Shown: piece by piece, positions 23,211-29,764 of the stretch
How positions within the stretch are numbered: position 1 is the first letter of the stretch
Layout: each line of letters begins with the position of its first letter
Assembly: GCA_944378225.1 (NCBI GenBank)
Contig: CALWGE010000028.1
Coordinates: forward strand, 1-33,003
Direction of reading: 5' to 3'
DNA length: 33,003 nucleotides
Origin: an uncultured Merdimonas sp.
GTDB taxonomy: Bacteria; Bacillota; Clostridia; Lachnospirales; Lachnospiraceae
Translations under genes and position numbers: made by a program
The notes under the pieces: generated by a model
The model's input: only the letters and a program-made list of their open reading frames with translations
Database searches by the model: none
What the model was told of the DNA's origin: nothing

Positions 23211-23219
23211 ATTATAGCA
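23211..23219 (-). promoter_or_regulatory. Extended -10 promoter of ctc
   Basis: On the minus strand, TGCTATAAT (23219-23211) is a perfect extended -10 element, about 95 bases before the ctc ATG. A TTGACA just upstream is only 8 bases from TATAAT and cannot be its -35 box. Confidence 0.6.
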
Positions 23220-23336
23220 CCTGATGTCAAGAGAAAAATCCCATTTTCAATAAACAAAACATAAACAAATTATAAAAAATTAAATAATTATCTGTAAAAA
23301 ATAAATAACGTTCCTGTTGTTTCACACGAAAACGGC

Positions 23337-23365
23337 TTGACAAAGTTTCCCCTGCGTGATACGCT
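23337..23365 (+). promoter_or_regulatory. Promoter of the T-box/metG unit
   Basis: TTGACA (23337-23342), a 17-base spacer and TACGCT (23360-23365). Transcription would start near 23372, just ahead of the T-box stem I. Confidence 0.7.
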
Positions 23366-23398
23366 TTTTTTGCATATAAACTGCATATTTACTGCAAA

Positions 23399-23690
23399 CG
23401 CTATGAAGAAAAGAGTAAGCTGGACGCGCTTTTTACAGAGAATTCCCGGATGCTGAGAGGGATGAAGGCAAAACTGCTGAAGATGGTTTCTGAGCGGCAC
23501 GGATGAACGCAGGAGAGAGTTTTGCGATAAGACGTGACGGGACCGCCTGTTACAGCGGAAAGGTATAAGAATGCCGGAATATCAGGCGTTCCGTACCTGC
23601 AGAGGCCGTTTCCCGTGAGGGAGCGGTGAATGGAAGTGGTAACACGGGAGTATCCCGTCTTCTTTGGAAACAGAGAAGGCGGGTTTTTTA
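23399..23690 (+). promoter_or_regulatory. T-box riboswitch, Met specifier, upstream of metG
   Basis: Stem I: CGCT (23399-23402) pairs with AGCG (23493-23496). The 5' side carries GAAGAAAAGAGTA, close to the conserved GA/AGTA region, then CAGAGA and a distal-loop-like stretch. The specifier codon ATG is at 23483-23485. Antiterminator: GAAG (23633-23636), a seven-base bulge TGGTAAC (23637-23643), ACGGG/CCCGT (23644-23648, 23654-23658), then CTTC. TGGT can pair with the ACCA end of uncharged tRNA-Met. Competing terminator: CCCGTCTTCT (23654-23663) with AGAAGGCGGG (23674-23683), then TTTTTT. Uncharged tRNA-Met should stabilise the antiterminator and switch metG on. This element fills most of the 640-base gap before metG. 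Confidence 0.9.
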
Positions 23691-23755
23691 GTCTGCATAA
23701 CTGCGGACCGATTCATGCATGAAAACATGAGATCAGAAAAGAGAGGGAACAAGGA

Positions 23756-25726
23756 ATGGACAAGAAAAAATTCTACATGACTACAGCGATTGCCTATACC
23801 TCGGGCAAGCCGCACATTGGAAACACCTATGAAATCGTTCTGGCCGACGCGATTGCCCGTTTTCGAAGAATGCAGGGATATGATGTATTCTTCCAGACAG
23901 GAACGGATGAGCATGGACAGAAAATTGAACTGAAGGCAGAGGAAGCAGGAGTTTCTCCAAAAGAATTTGTAGACGGTGTGTCTTCGGAGATTAAACGTAT
24001 CTGGGATTTGATGAATACTTCCTATGACAAGTTTATTCGTACAACTGATGATTATCATGAGAAGCAGGTACAGAAAATTTTCAAGAAGCTGTATGATAAA
24101 GGTGATATTTACAAAGGCTCCTATGAAGGCCTGTACTGTACGCCCTGTGAATCTTTCTGGACTCCGTCTCAGCTGGTAGACGGCAAGTGCCCGGACTGCG
24201 GACGCGAGGTGCAGCCTGCCAAGGAAGAAGCTTACTTTTTCCGTATGAGCAAGTATGCGGATCGCCTGATTGATCACATTAATAAGCATCCGGAATTCAT
24301 TCAGCCGGTATCCCGTAAAAATGAGATGATGAATAACTTCCTGCTTCCGGGACTGCAGGATCTCTGTGTATCCCGTACCTCCTTCAAGTGGGGAATTCCG
24401 GTAGATTTTGATCCGAAGCATGTGGTTTATGTATGGCTGGATGCTCTGACCAACTATATTACAGGAATCGGATATGAGTGCGATGGAGAATCCAGCGACT
24501 TATTTAATAAGAACTGGCCGGCAGACCTGCATCTGATTGGAAAGGATATCATCCGGTTCCATACAATTTACTGGCCTATCTTCCTGATGGCGCTGGATCT
24601 TCCGCTGCCCAAGCAGGTATTTGGTCATCCCTGGCTTCTGCAGGGAGACGGTAAGATGAGCAAATCCAAAGGAAACGTGCTCTATGCCGACGATCTGGCA
24701 GAACAGTTCGGTGTGGATGCGGTACGCTTCTTCGTGCTGCATGAAATGCCCTTTGACAATGATGGCGTAATTACCTGGGAACTGATGGTAGAGCGCATCA
24801 ACTCCGAGCTGGCAAACACCCTGGGCAATCTGGTTAACCGTACAATTTCCATGTCCAATAAATATTTCGGCGGCATTGTAAGCAATGGCGAAGTGATTGA
24901 GCCGGTGGACCGTGAGCTTCGGGAGACAGCTGTATCTGCAGCGCAGAAGGCATCTGACAAGATGGATGAGCTTCGGGTAGCTGATGCGATTACTGAGATC
25001 TTTGCACTGTTCAAACGCTGCAACAAATATATTGACGAGACCATGCCCTGGGCGCTGGCAAAGGATGAGAGCAAGAAGGCGCGTCTGGCTACCGTTCTGT
25101 ACAATCTGGTAGAAGCTATCAGCATCGGAGCCTGCCTGCTGGAGCCCTTCATGCCTGAGACTTCCGCAAAGATTCTGTCCCAGCTGGGAGCAAAGAAACG
25201 CTCGCTTGAAGTAATGAATATGTTCGGTCTGTATCAGTCCGGAACCAAAGTGACAGAGAATCCGGAGATCCTTTTTGCCCGTCTTGATGTAAATGAGGTA
25301 CTGGCACAGGTAGAAGCAAAGAAGGCTGAGAAGGAAGAGGCTGCCGCAGACAGCGAAGGAACAGCTGATGCAGGAAATGTGATTGATATTGAGCCGAAGC
25401 CGGAAATCACATTTGATGATTTTGCCAAACTGCAGTTTCAGGTAGGTGAAATTATTGCCTGTGAGGCTGTAAAGAAGTCCAAAAAGCTTCTGTGTTCTCA
25501 GGTGCGTATCGGAAGTCAGGTAAAACAGATCGTATCCGGTATTAAGAGCCAGTATACGCCGGAAGAGATGGTGGGCAAAAAGGTTATGGTGGCAGTAAAT
25601 CTGAAGCCTGCAAAACTGGCCGGAGTGCTTTCTGAGGGAATGCTGCTCTGCGCAGAGGATGCAGACGGAAATCTGGCGCTTATGACACCGGATAAAGATA
25701 TGCCTGCAGGCGCAGAGATTTGCTGA
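23756..25726 (+). CDS. metG: Methionyl-tRNA synthetase
   Basis: 656 residues. Class I synthetase: HIGH-type motif HIGN at 20-23, KMSKS at 300-304, and a zinc knuckle C128-x2-C131...C145-x2-C148. The anticodon-binding helical domain follows (about 360-510). After an alanine/glutamate-rich linker, residues about 550-656 form an EMAP/Trbp-type tRNA-binding domain (FDDFAKLQFQVGEI, LKPAKLAGVLSEGMLL) that also promotes dimer formation. The enzyme charges both initiator and elongator tRNA-Met. Control is by the T-box leader directly upstream. GAGAGGGAACAAGG precedes the ATG. Confidence 0.97.
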   Translation: MDKKKFYMTTAIAYTSGKPHIGNTYEIVLADAIARFRRMQGYDVFFQTGTDEHGQKIELKAEEAGVSPKEFVDGVSSEIKRIWDLMNTSYDKFIRTTDDYHEKQVQKIFKKLYDKGDIYKGSYEGLYCTPCESFWTPSQLVDGKCPDCGREVQPAKEEAYFFRMSKYADRLIDHINKHPEFIQPVSRKNEMMNNFLLPGLQDLCVSRTSFKWGIPVDFDPKHVVYVWLDALTNYITGIGYECDGESSDLFNKNWPADLHLIGKDIIRFHTIYWPIFLMALDLPLPKQVFGHPWLLQGDGKMSKSKGNVLYADDLAEQFGVDAVRFFVLHEMPFDNDGVITWELMVERINSELANTLGNLVNRTISMSNKYFGGIVSNGEVIEPVDRELRETAVSAAQKASDKMDELRVADAITEIFALFKRCNKYIDETMPWALAKDESKKARLATVLYNLVEAISIGACLLEPFMPETSAKILSQLGAKKRSLEVMNMFGLYQSGTKVTENPEILFARLDVNEVLAQVEAKKAEKEEAAADSEGTADAGNVIDIEPKPEITFDDFAKLQFQVGEIIACEAVKKSKKLLCSQVRIGSQVKQIVSGIKSQYTPEEMVGKKVMVAVNLKPAKLAGVLSEGMLLCAEDADGNLALMTPDKDMPAGAEIC

Positions 25727-25774
25727 TAAATCAGAATTGACGTGTAACAGAAAAATAAGAGACAGAAACAGAAT

Positions 25775-25833
25775 AAAAGAGTCTTCCGCGGCGTATCTGC
25801 AGAGAGCAGTCAGCGCCCGGGAGACTCTTTTTT
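25775..25833. terminator. Bidirectional terminator between metG and yaaL
   Basis: AAAAGAGTCT (25775-25784) pairs perfectly with AGACTCTTTT (25822-25831), and the T-run continues to 25833. Its symmetry suits the convergent yaaL gene, whose stop is 5 bases away. Confidence 0.88.
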
Positions 25834-25838
25834 ATGGT

Positions 25839-26078
25839 TTAGAAGAAGGTTTGCAGATCCATCTGCTTTGCCTGTTCCAGTAAAAATTTGTACCGTTTCT
25901 GCACAGAATAGATTTCATAAGTATAGCAGTCAATCAGATCCGGATCTACAACCGCCTCGAAATTGGCATAGGCGGTATCCAGCGCATTTTTTGTCAGATA
26001 AAGGTCTTCCAGAAGCTGCCGCCGGGTAAATGATTCCCGGGACGGATCCTGCGTCTGTTCTTTTTTAAAAAAAATCAT
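25839..26078 (-). CDS. yaaL: YaaL-like DUF2508 protein
   Basis: 79 residues: a lysine-rich start (MIFFKKEQ), then a predominantly helical body (LLEDLYLTKNALDTAYANFE, CYTYEIYSVQKRYKFLLEQA). The LxxLxxTKxALDxAYxNF and IDCYTYEI patterns are those of the DUF2508/YaaL family, small soluble proteins of unknown role usually next to bofA and recR in spore formers. GGGGATT lies upstream of the ATG. Here it is divergent from bofA instead of being upstream on the same strand. Confidence 0.82.
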   Translation of the reverse strand: MIFFKKEQTQDPSRESFTRRQLLEDLYLTKNALDTAYANFEAVVDPDLIDCYTYEIYSVQKRYKFLLEQAKQMDLQTFF

Positions 26079-26208
26079 GCCGTAATCCCCGCTTTCCGTG
26101 AATGGTATCAGATGACGGTATGGAAGATTTATTCCGCCGCGTTTTGTTTCAGAGGTTGTGTTACAGTATGAGTATAGGCCGGAATGTTGGGATTTATACT
26201 AAAAAATA

Positions 26209-26237
26209 GAATATATTGGATAAACGGGCCATATAAA
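26209..26237 (+). promoter_or_regulatory. Possible sigma-E-type promoter of bofA
   Basis: GAATATA (26209-26215), 14 bases, CATATAAA (26230-26237). Against the Bacillus sigma-E pattern (KMATATT, 13-15 bases, CATACAHT) the -35 differs at one position and the -10 at two. It lies 25 bases before ATG 26263. A reasonable match in an AT-rich spot, supported by the known sigma-E dependence of bofA. Confidence 0.4.
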
Positions 26238-26262
26238 TATAAAAAAACAAAGGGAAACAGCT

Positions 26263-26454
26263 ATGAAAGTATTGAATTTTCTTCTTCGCACGGTTTTTGG
26301 GGCTATTGGAATTCAGCTTATCAATGCACTTTTTCTCTCACAGAATATCTCTGTATTTGTAGGATTGAATGTTTTAACTCTTTTGACAGTCGGAAGCCTT
26401 GGAATCAGCGGTCTGGGGCTGCTTTACGGAATCGCTGCCTTTGGAATTTTGTGA
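26263..26454 (+). CDS. bofA: Pro-sigma-K processing inhibitor BofA-family protein
   Basis: 63 residues, shorter than Bacillus BofA (about 87) and lacking its first membrane segment. Two hydrophobic stretches remain (about 4-25, and 31-62 with VGLNVLTLLTVGSLGISGLG). The N-terminal LRTVFGAIGIQLIN and the glycine-spaced C-terminus ending GLGLLYGIAAFGIL match the conserved half of the family. In Bacillus, BofA sits in the outer forespore membrane and holds back the SpoIVFB protease until the engulfed forespore signals. AAAGGG is 9-10 bases before the ATG. Confidence 0.83.
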   Translation: MKVLNFLLRTVFGAIGIQLINALFLSQNISVFVGLNVLTLLTVGSLGISGLGLLYGIAAFGIL

Positions 26455-26465
26455 AATTTTTACAA

Positions 26466-26494
26466 TAGACAAAGCAGAGGATAAAAGCTATACT
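26466..26494 (+). promoter_or_regulatory. Promoter of the Tad pilus operon
   Basis: TAGACA (26466-26471), 17 bases, TATACT (26489-26494). Predicted start near 26501, giving a leader of about 120 bases before the first small ORF. Confidence 0.7.
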
Positions 26495-26525
26495 CTAGCT
26501 ACGATCGATCAGAAATTTCTTAAAT

Positions 26526-26574
26526 CTGGCTGAAACGTATCGGGACAGCCGGAATCCTGGGTTTGATTCAAACC
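26526..26574 (+). other. Structured leader of the Tad operon
   Basis: Two hairpins in the untranslated leader: CTGGCTG (26526-26532) with CAGCCGG (26546-26552), and GGTTTG (26560-26565) with CAAACC (26569-26574) around ATT. Neither has a T-run. The sequence does not match the c-di-GMP riboswitch cores I know. Confidence 0.4.
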
Positions 26575-26620
26575 ACAATACCTGTTTGAAACTGAAATTG
26601 AATATGAAACGGAAGGGGGC

Positions 26621-26770
26621 ATGGGCTTATTGGCTTTTTTAACTCAATGGTACAAAAGAGGGGGCGTTTTTCTGCTGCTTGCAGGGAGCTTCCTGGGGAT
26701 TGAGTTATCGGCAAGTCTGCTGGCCGGAATGCTGTTATATCAGATGCTGTGGCAGGGAGGCTGCGGTTGA
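26621..26770 (+). CDS. Small membrane protein heading the Tad operon
   Basis: 49 residues: MGLLAFLTQWYKRGGVFLLL, then a glycine/leucine-rich hydrophobic run to YQMLWQGGCG. It looks like one long or two short membrane helices. GGAAGGGGG sits immediately before the ATG (spacing short, about 4 bases). Its TGA overlaps the TTG start of tadZ as TTGA, and the AGGGAGG serving tadZ lies inside it, which argues for real, coupled translation. I do not recognise the family. It may be a membrane anchor or pilus accessory. Confidence 0.55.
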   Translation: MGLLAFLTQWYKRGGVFLLLAGSFLGIELSASLLAGMLLYQMLWQGGCG

Positions 26771-27732
26771 GGGAAAAACAGATAGCAATATGCGATACAG
26801 AAGCGGATTATGCAAAACGGTTTGCGGAATTTGCGAATTCTCACAGGGAATCTTTATTTGCAGTTCATGGATTTACGGACTGCAGTAAGCTGGCGGCATA
26901 TATCAAAGAGCATCCGGTTGATATTCTTCTTCTTTCAGAAGAATGTCTGGAACAGTTTCCTGAAGATGAAAGTACAGGAAAAGTCATTCTTCTTTCGGAA
27001 GAAGAGTATCTGAACAGGAATACCTGGCCGGCAGTGTATAAATTTCAGCCATGCAGTGAAATTCTGCGGCAGGCAGTAAATCTGTATGCTGAACAGGCTC
27101 CGGTCTCTCTGGGAGTCTCCCTGCGCGCAGACCGGATGAAACGAATCGGGATCTATTCTCCTGTGGGACGTACGGGAAAAACAAGCTTTGCGCTGGCTCT
27201 TGGGAAAGAAATCGCGAAGAAAAAGCGGACGCTGTATCTGAATATGGAAGAGTATTCCGGGTTTTCTGCCCTGTATCCCGACGGAGAAGAATGGACGTTG
27301 TCAGAGCTGATGTATTTTCTGAAGCAGGGAAAAAAGGCGTTTGCCTGTAAACTGGAAAGCGTGATTCAGAGGATGGGAAGCCTGGATTATATTCCCCCTT
27401 TACGTTCGCCGGTGGAGATGCGTCATATCAGCGTGGAAGACTGGAACGCGCTTCTGAATGCTCTTGAAAGAGAAAGCCGGTACGAGTTGGTTATTCTGGA
27501 TTTAAGCGGGGCGGTAAATGGCCTTTTTGAAATTCTGGATCAATGTGATTATATTTATATGCCAGGCGAAGAGGACGAGGCAGCCAGGGCAAAGATGACA
27601 CAGTATGAGGATACGCTGAAACTGCTGTCTCTGGAATGTATAATGGAACGAACGGAAAAACTGCGGCTGAGAGAGAAAACGGACTTTGAAGGATTAGTGA
27701 GAAGTGAGGGAAGGAGGTGGAGTGAATCGTAA
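26767..27732 (+). CDS. tadZ: TadZ/CpaE-like pilus-localisation ATPase
   Basis: 321 residues from TTG 26767, preferred over GTG 26749 because AGGGAGG (26754-26760) is 6 bases upstream of the TTG and the start overlaps the previous stop. Residues 1 to about 105 look like an atypical receiver domain (QIAICDTEADYAKRFAEFA, VDILLLSEE). From about 125 comes a MinD/ParA-like ATPase with a deviant Walker A (SPVGRTGKTS, K138) and VILDLSG. TadZ proteins place the Tad secretion machine at a cell site. Divergent outside these motifs, so the name rests on motifs plus position before tadA. Confidence 0.8.
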   Translation: MREKQIAICDTEADYAKRFAEFANSHRESLFAVHGFTDCSKLAAYIKEHPVDILLLSEECLEQFPEDESTGKVILLSEEEYLNRNTWPAVYKFQPCSEILRQAVNLYAEQAPVSLGVSLRADRMKRIGIYSPVGRTGKTSFALALGKEIAKKKRTLYLNMEEYSGFSALYPDGEEWTLSELMYFLKQGKKAFACKLESVIQRMGSLDYIPPLRSPVEMRHISVEDWNALLNALERESRYELVILDLSGAVNGLFEILDQCDYIYMPGEEDEAARAKMTQYEDTLKLLSLECIMERTEKLRLREKTDFEGLVRSEGRRWSES

Positions 27733-28964
27733 AGGCAGAGTGGGAGGAATTACGTGACAGGCTTCGGAAACGTGTACAGGACAGGCTTGATCTGTCCCGT
27801 GAGCTTCAGGACAAAGAAGTGCTGGAACTGATAGATGAGGAAATTCTTCGGCAGAGCCGGGAATCGTATCTTTTTCTCAATGAAAAGATCCGCATGCAGA
27901 AAGAATTATTTAACGCCATGCGCAGACTGGATATTCTGCAGGAACTGATAGAAGATCCGGAGATAACAGAAATTATGGTCAATGGACCGGAACGTATTTT
28001 TGTGGAGAAAAAAGGGCGGCTTTTCTGCTGGGACAGGCGGTTTTCTTCCCGTACACAGCTGGAGGATGTGGTGCAGCAGATAGTAAGTTTCTGCAATCGC
28101 AGTGTGTCAAAGGCCAGTCCCATTGCAGACGCCCGTCTGAAGGATGGTTCAAGGGTAAATATCGTTCTGGATCCGGTAGCCCTGAACGGTCCGGTAATTA
28201 CCATTCGTCGTTTCCCGGAGAAGCCGATCAGAATGGCGCAGCTGGTGGCCTGGGATTCCGTGACTGCAGAGGCAGTGGAATTTCTCAGAGCAGCAGTCAG
28301 GGCGGGATACAACATCTTTGTCAGCGGCGGAACGGGATCCGGAAAGACTACATTTTTAAATGCTTTGTCGGAATTTATTCCTGAGTCTGCCCGAATTATT
28401 ACGATAGAAGATAATGCAGAACTGCGGCTCGACCGGATTCAGAACCTTGTCACACTGGAAGCCCGGATGGCAAATCTGGAAGGAGAACGGGAAATATCTA
28501 TTCGGGATTTAATAAAAACAGCTCTGAGAATGCGTCCGGATCGGATTATCGTAGGTGAAGTGCGGGGAGCGGAGGCGATTGATATGCTGCAGGCTATGAA
28601 CACAGGACATGACGGTTCTTTGAGCACGGGGCACGCGAACAGTCCCGGAGATATGCTGAGCCGTCTGGAGACCATGGTTCTGATGGGAATGGACATTCCT
28701 CTCACGGCCGTGAGGAGACAGATTGTCTCCGGGGTGGATTTGATTGTGCATCTGGGAAGACTCCGGGATGGCAGCCGCAGAGTATTGGAAATTGTGGAAA
28801 CGGACGGAATTTATAATGGAGAGATTCGTTTACATACACTCTTTGCATTTCAGGAAGACGGGGAGGGAGAGAAAACCAGATCCACAGTCAGGGGAAGTCT
28901 GCAAAAGAAAGGCGAATTGCTTCATGCGGAAAAAATGAGCGCGGCAGGAATCGGAGGGTGGTGA
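27726..28964 (+). CDS. tadA: TadA/CpaF-like secretion ATPase (start codon unusual)
   Basis: About 412 residues. Hexameric type II/IV secretion ATPase that powers pilus assembly: N-terminal domain with EWEELRDRLRKRVQDRLDLS, MVNGPERIFVEKKG, Walker A GGTGSGKTT (K207 counted from 27726), ITIEDNAELRL (Asp box), MRPDRIIVGEVRGAEA (Walker B) and GSLSTGHANS (His box). Family-like coding sense begins right after an in-frame TGA at 27723-27725, yet no ATG, GTG or TTG occurs until GTG 27819. AAGGAGGTGG (27711-27720) is ideally spaced for the ATC at 27726. Either ATC is used, the start is GTG 27819 with loss of about 31 conserved residues, or an ATG has mutated. The gene overlaps the end of tadZ. Confidence 0.88.
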   Translation: MVKAEWEELRDRLRKRVQDRLDLSRELQDKEVLELIDEEILRQSRESYLFLNEKIRMQKELFNAMRRLDILQELIEDPEITEIMVNGPERIFVEKKGRLFCWDRRFSSRTQLEDVVQQIVSFCNRSVSKASPIADARLKDGSRVNIVLDPVALNGPVITIRRFPEKPIRMAQLVAWDSVTAEAVEFLRAAVRAGYNIFVSGGTGSGKTTFLNALSEFIPESARIITIEDNAELRLDRIQNLVTLEARMANLEGEREISIRDLIKTALRMRPDRIIVGEVRGAEAIDMLQAMNTGHDGSLSTGHANSPGDMLSRLETMVLMGMDIPLTAVRRQIVSGVDLIVHLGRLRDGSRRVLEIVETDGIYNGEIRLHTLFAFQEDGEGEKTRSTVRGSLQKKGELLHAEKMSAAGIGGW

Positions 28965-28965
28965 A

Positions 28966-29703
28966 ATGGATTACAGAAGCTGGCATTTCAGCTGGAGGGA
29001 ACGAATCCGGTATGGATTGGAAGCGTTGGCGCTGACGGGAATTGTGGCATTTTGCTTTTATAACTCCTTCTGGGCGCTTCTGGGATTTCCTCTGACAGCA
29101 TTCTGGTATTTCAGAGAAAAGGGAGAGCAGCTGGCAGAAAAGCGCAGAAAACAGCTCCAGCTGCAGTTTGGAGACGCCGTGCAGGGAATGGCGGCAGCTC
29201 TGGCAGCGGGATATTCATCAGAAAACGCTGTCCGCGAAGCAGGAAAAGATCTGAGGCTTCTTTATCCGGAAAATGCTGATATTGTGCAGGAGCTGGCTGC
29301 CATGCAGCGAAAACTGGATGCAAATCAGACGGTGGAGGAGCTGTTTCGGGATTTTGCGTTTCGCAGCGGGCTGGAGGAGGCGGAGACCTTTTCTGAAATT
29401 TTTTCGGTAGGAAAACGAAGCGGAGGAGATCTGATTGAGATTATGAAGGATACGGCCCGGACCATATCCCAGACAGTGGATACGGAGCGTCAGGTGGCGT
29501 CTGTTCTGGCATCCCGCAGATATGAGCAGAAAATCATGAACGTAATCCCGTTCGCTATGGTGATATATCTCCGGCTGGGATGTCCCGGCTTTCTGGATCC
29601 TGTATATGGGAATGCTGCAGGAATTGCTGTGATGACAATGTGTCTGGTTTTATACCTTGCTGCCTGGTATCTGGGAAAGAAAATGCTTCAGATAGAAATA
29701 TGA
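28966..29703 (+). CDS. tadB: TadB-like type II secretion F-domain protein
   Basis: 245 residues. Hydrophobic segments at about 20-48 and in the C-terminal 60 residues flank a cytoplasmic T2SSF domain: QFGDAVQGMAAALAAGYSSENAV, then FRSGLEEAETFSEIFSVGKRSGGDL. TadB with TadC forms the inner-membrane platform that couples TadA to pilin polymerisation. GGAGGGTGG is just before the ATG, which starts one base after the tadA stop. Confidence 0.87.
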   Translation: MDYRSWHFSWRERIRYGLEALALTGIVAFCFYNSFWALLGFPLTAFWYFREKGEQLAEKRRKQLQLQFGDAVQGMAAALAAGYSSENAVREAGKDLRLLYPENADIVQELAAMQRKLDANQTVEELFRDFAFRSGLEEAETFSEIFSVGKRSGGDLIEIMKDTARTISQTVDTERQVASVLASRRYEQKIMNVIPFAMVIYLRLGCPGFLDPVYGNAAGIAVMTMCLVLYLAAWYLGKKMLQIEI

Positions 29704-29764
29704 AGAGAGGAGGATTTCAGCTGGGAAGGAAAAGAAGTCCGGAAAAAGGCACAATACAGATCGT

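Noticed and set aside
23366-23506. Coding-looking fragment YEEKSKLDALFTENSRMLRG and onward, upstream of metG
   Set aside because: No start codon at its head, and the bases are explained by T-box stem I with its specifier ATG.
23582-24421. 279-residue minus-strand frame across the metG start
   Set aside because: Antisense to metG and the T-box terminator; no family features.
26495-26620. c-di-GMP riboswitch in the Tad leader
   Set aside because: The conserved cores of the GEMM-I and GEMM-II classes are not present; only generic hairpins are seen.
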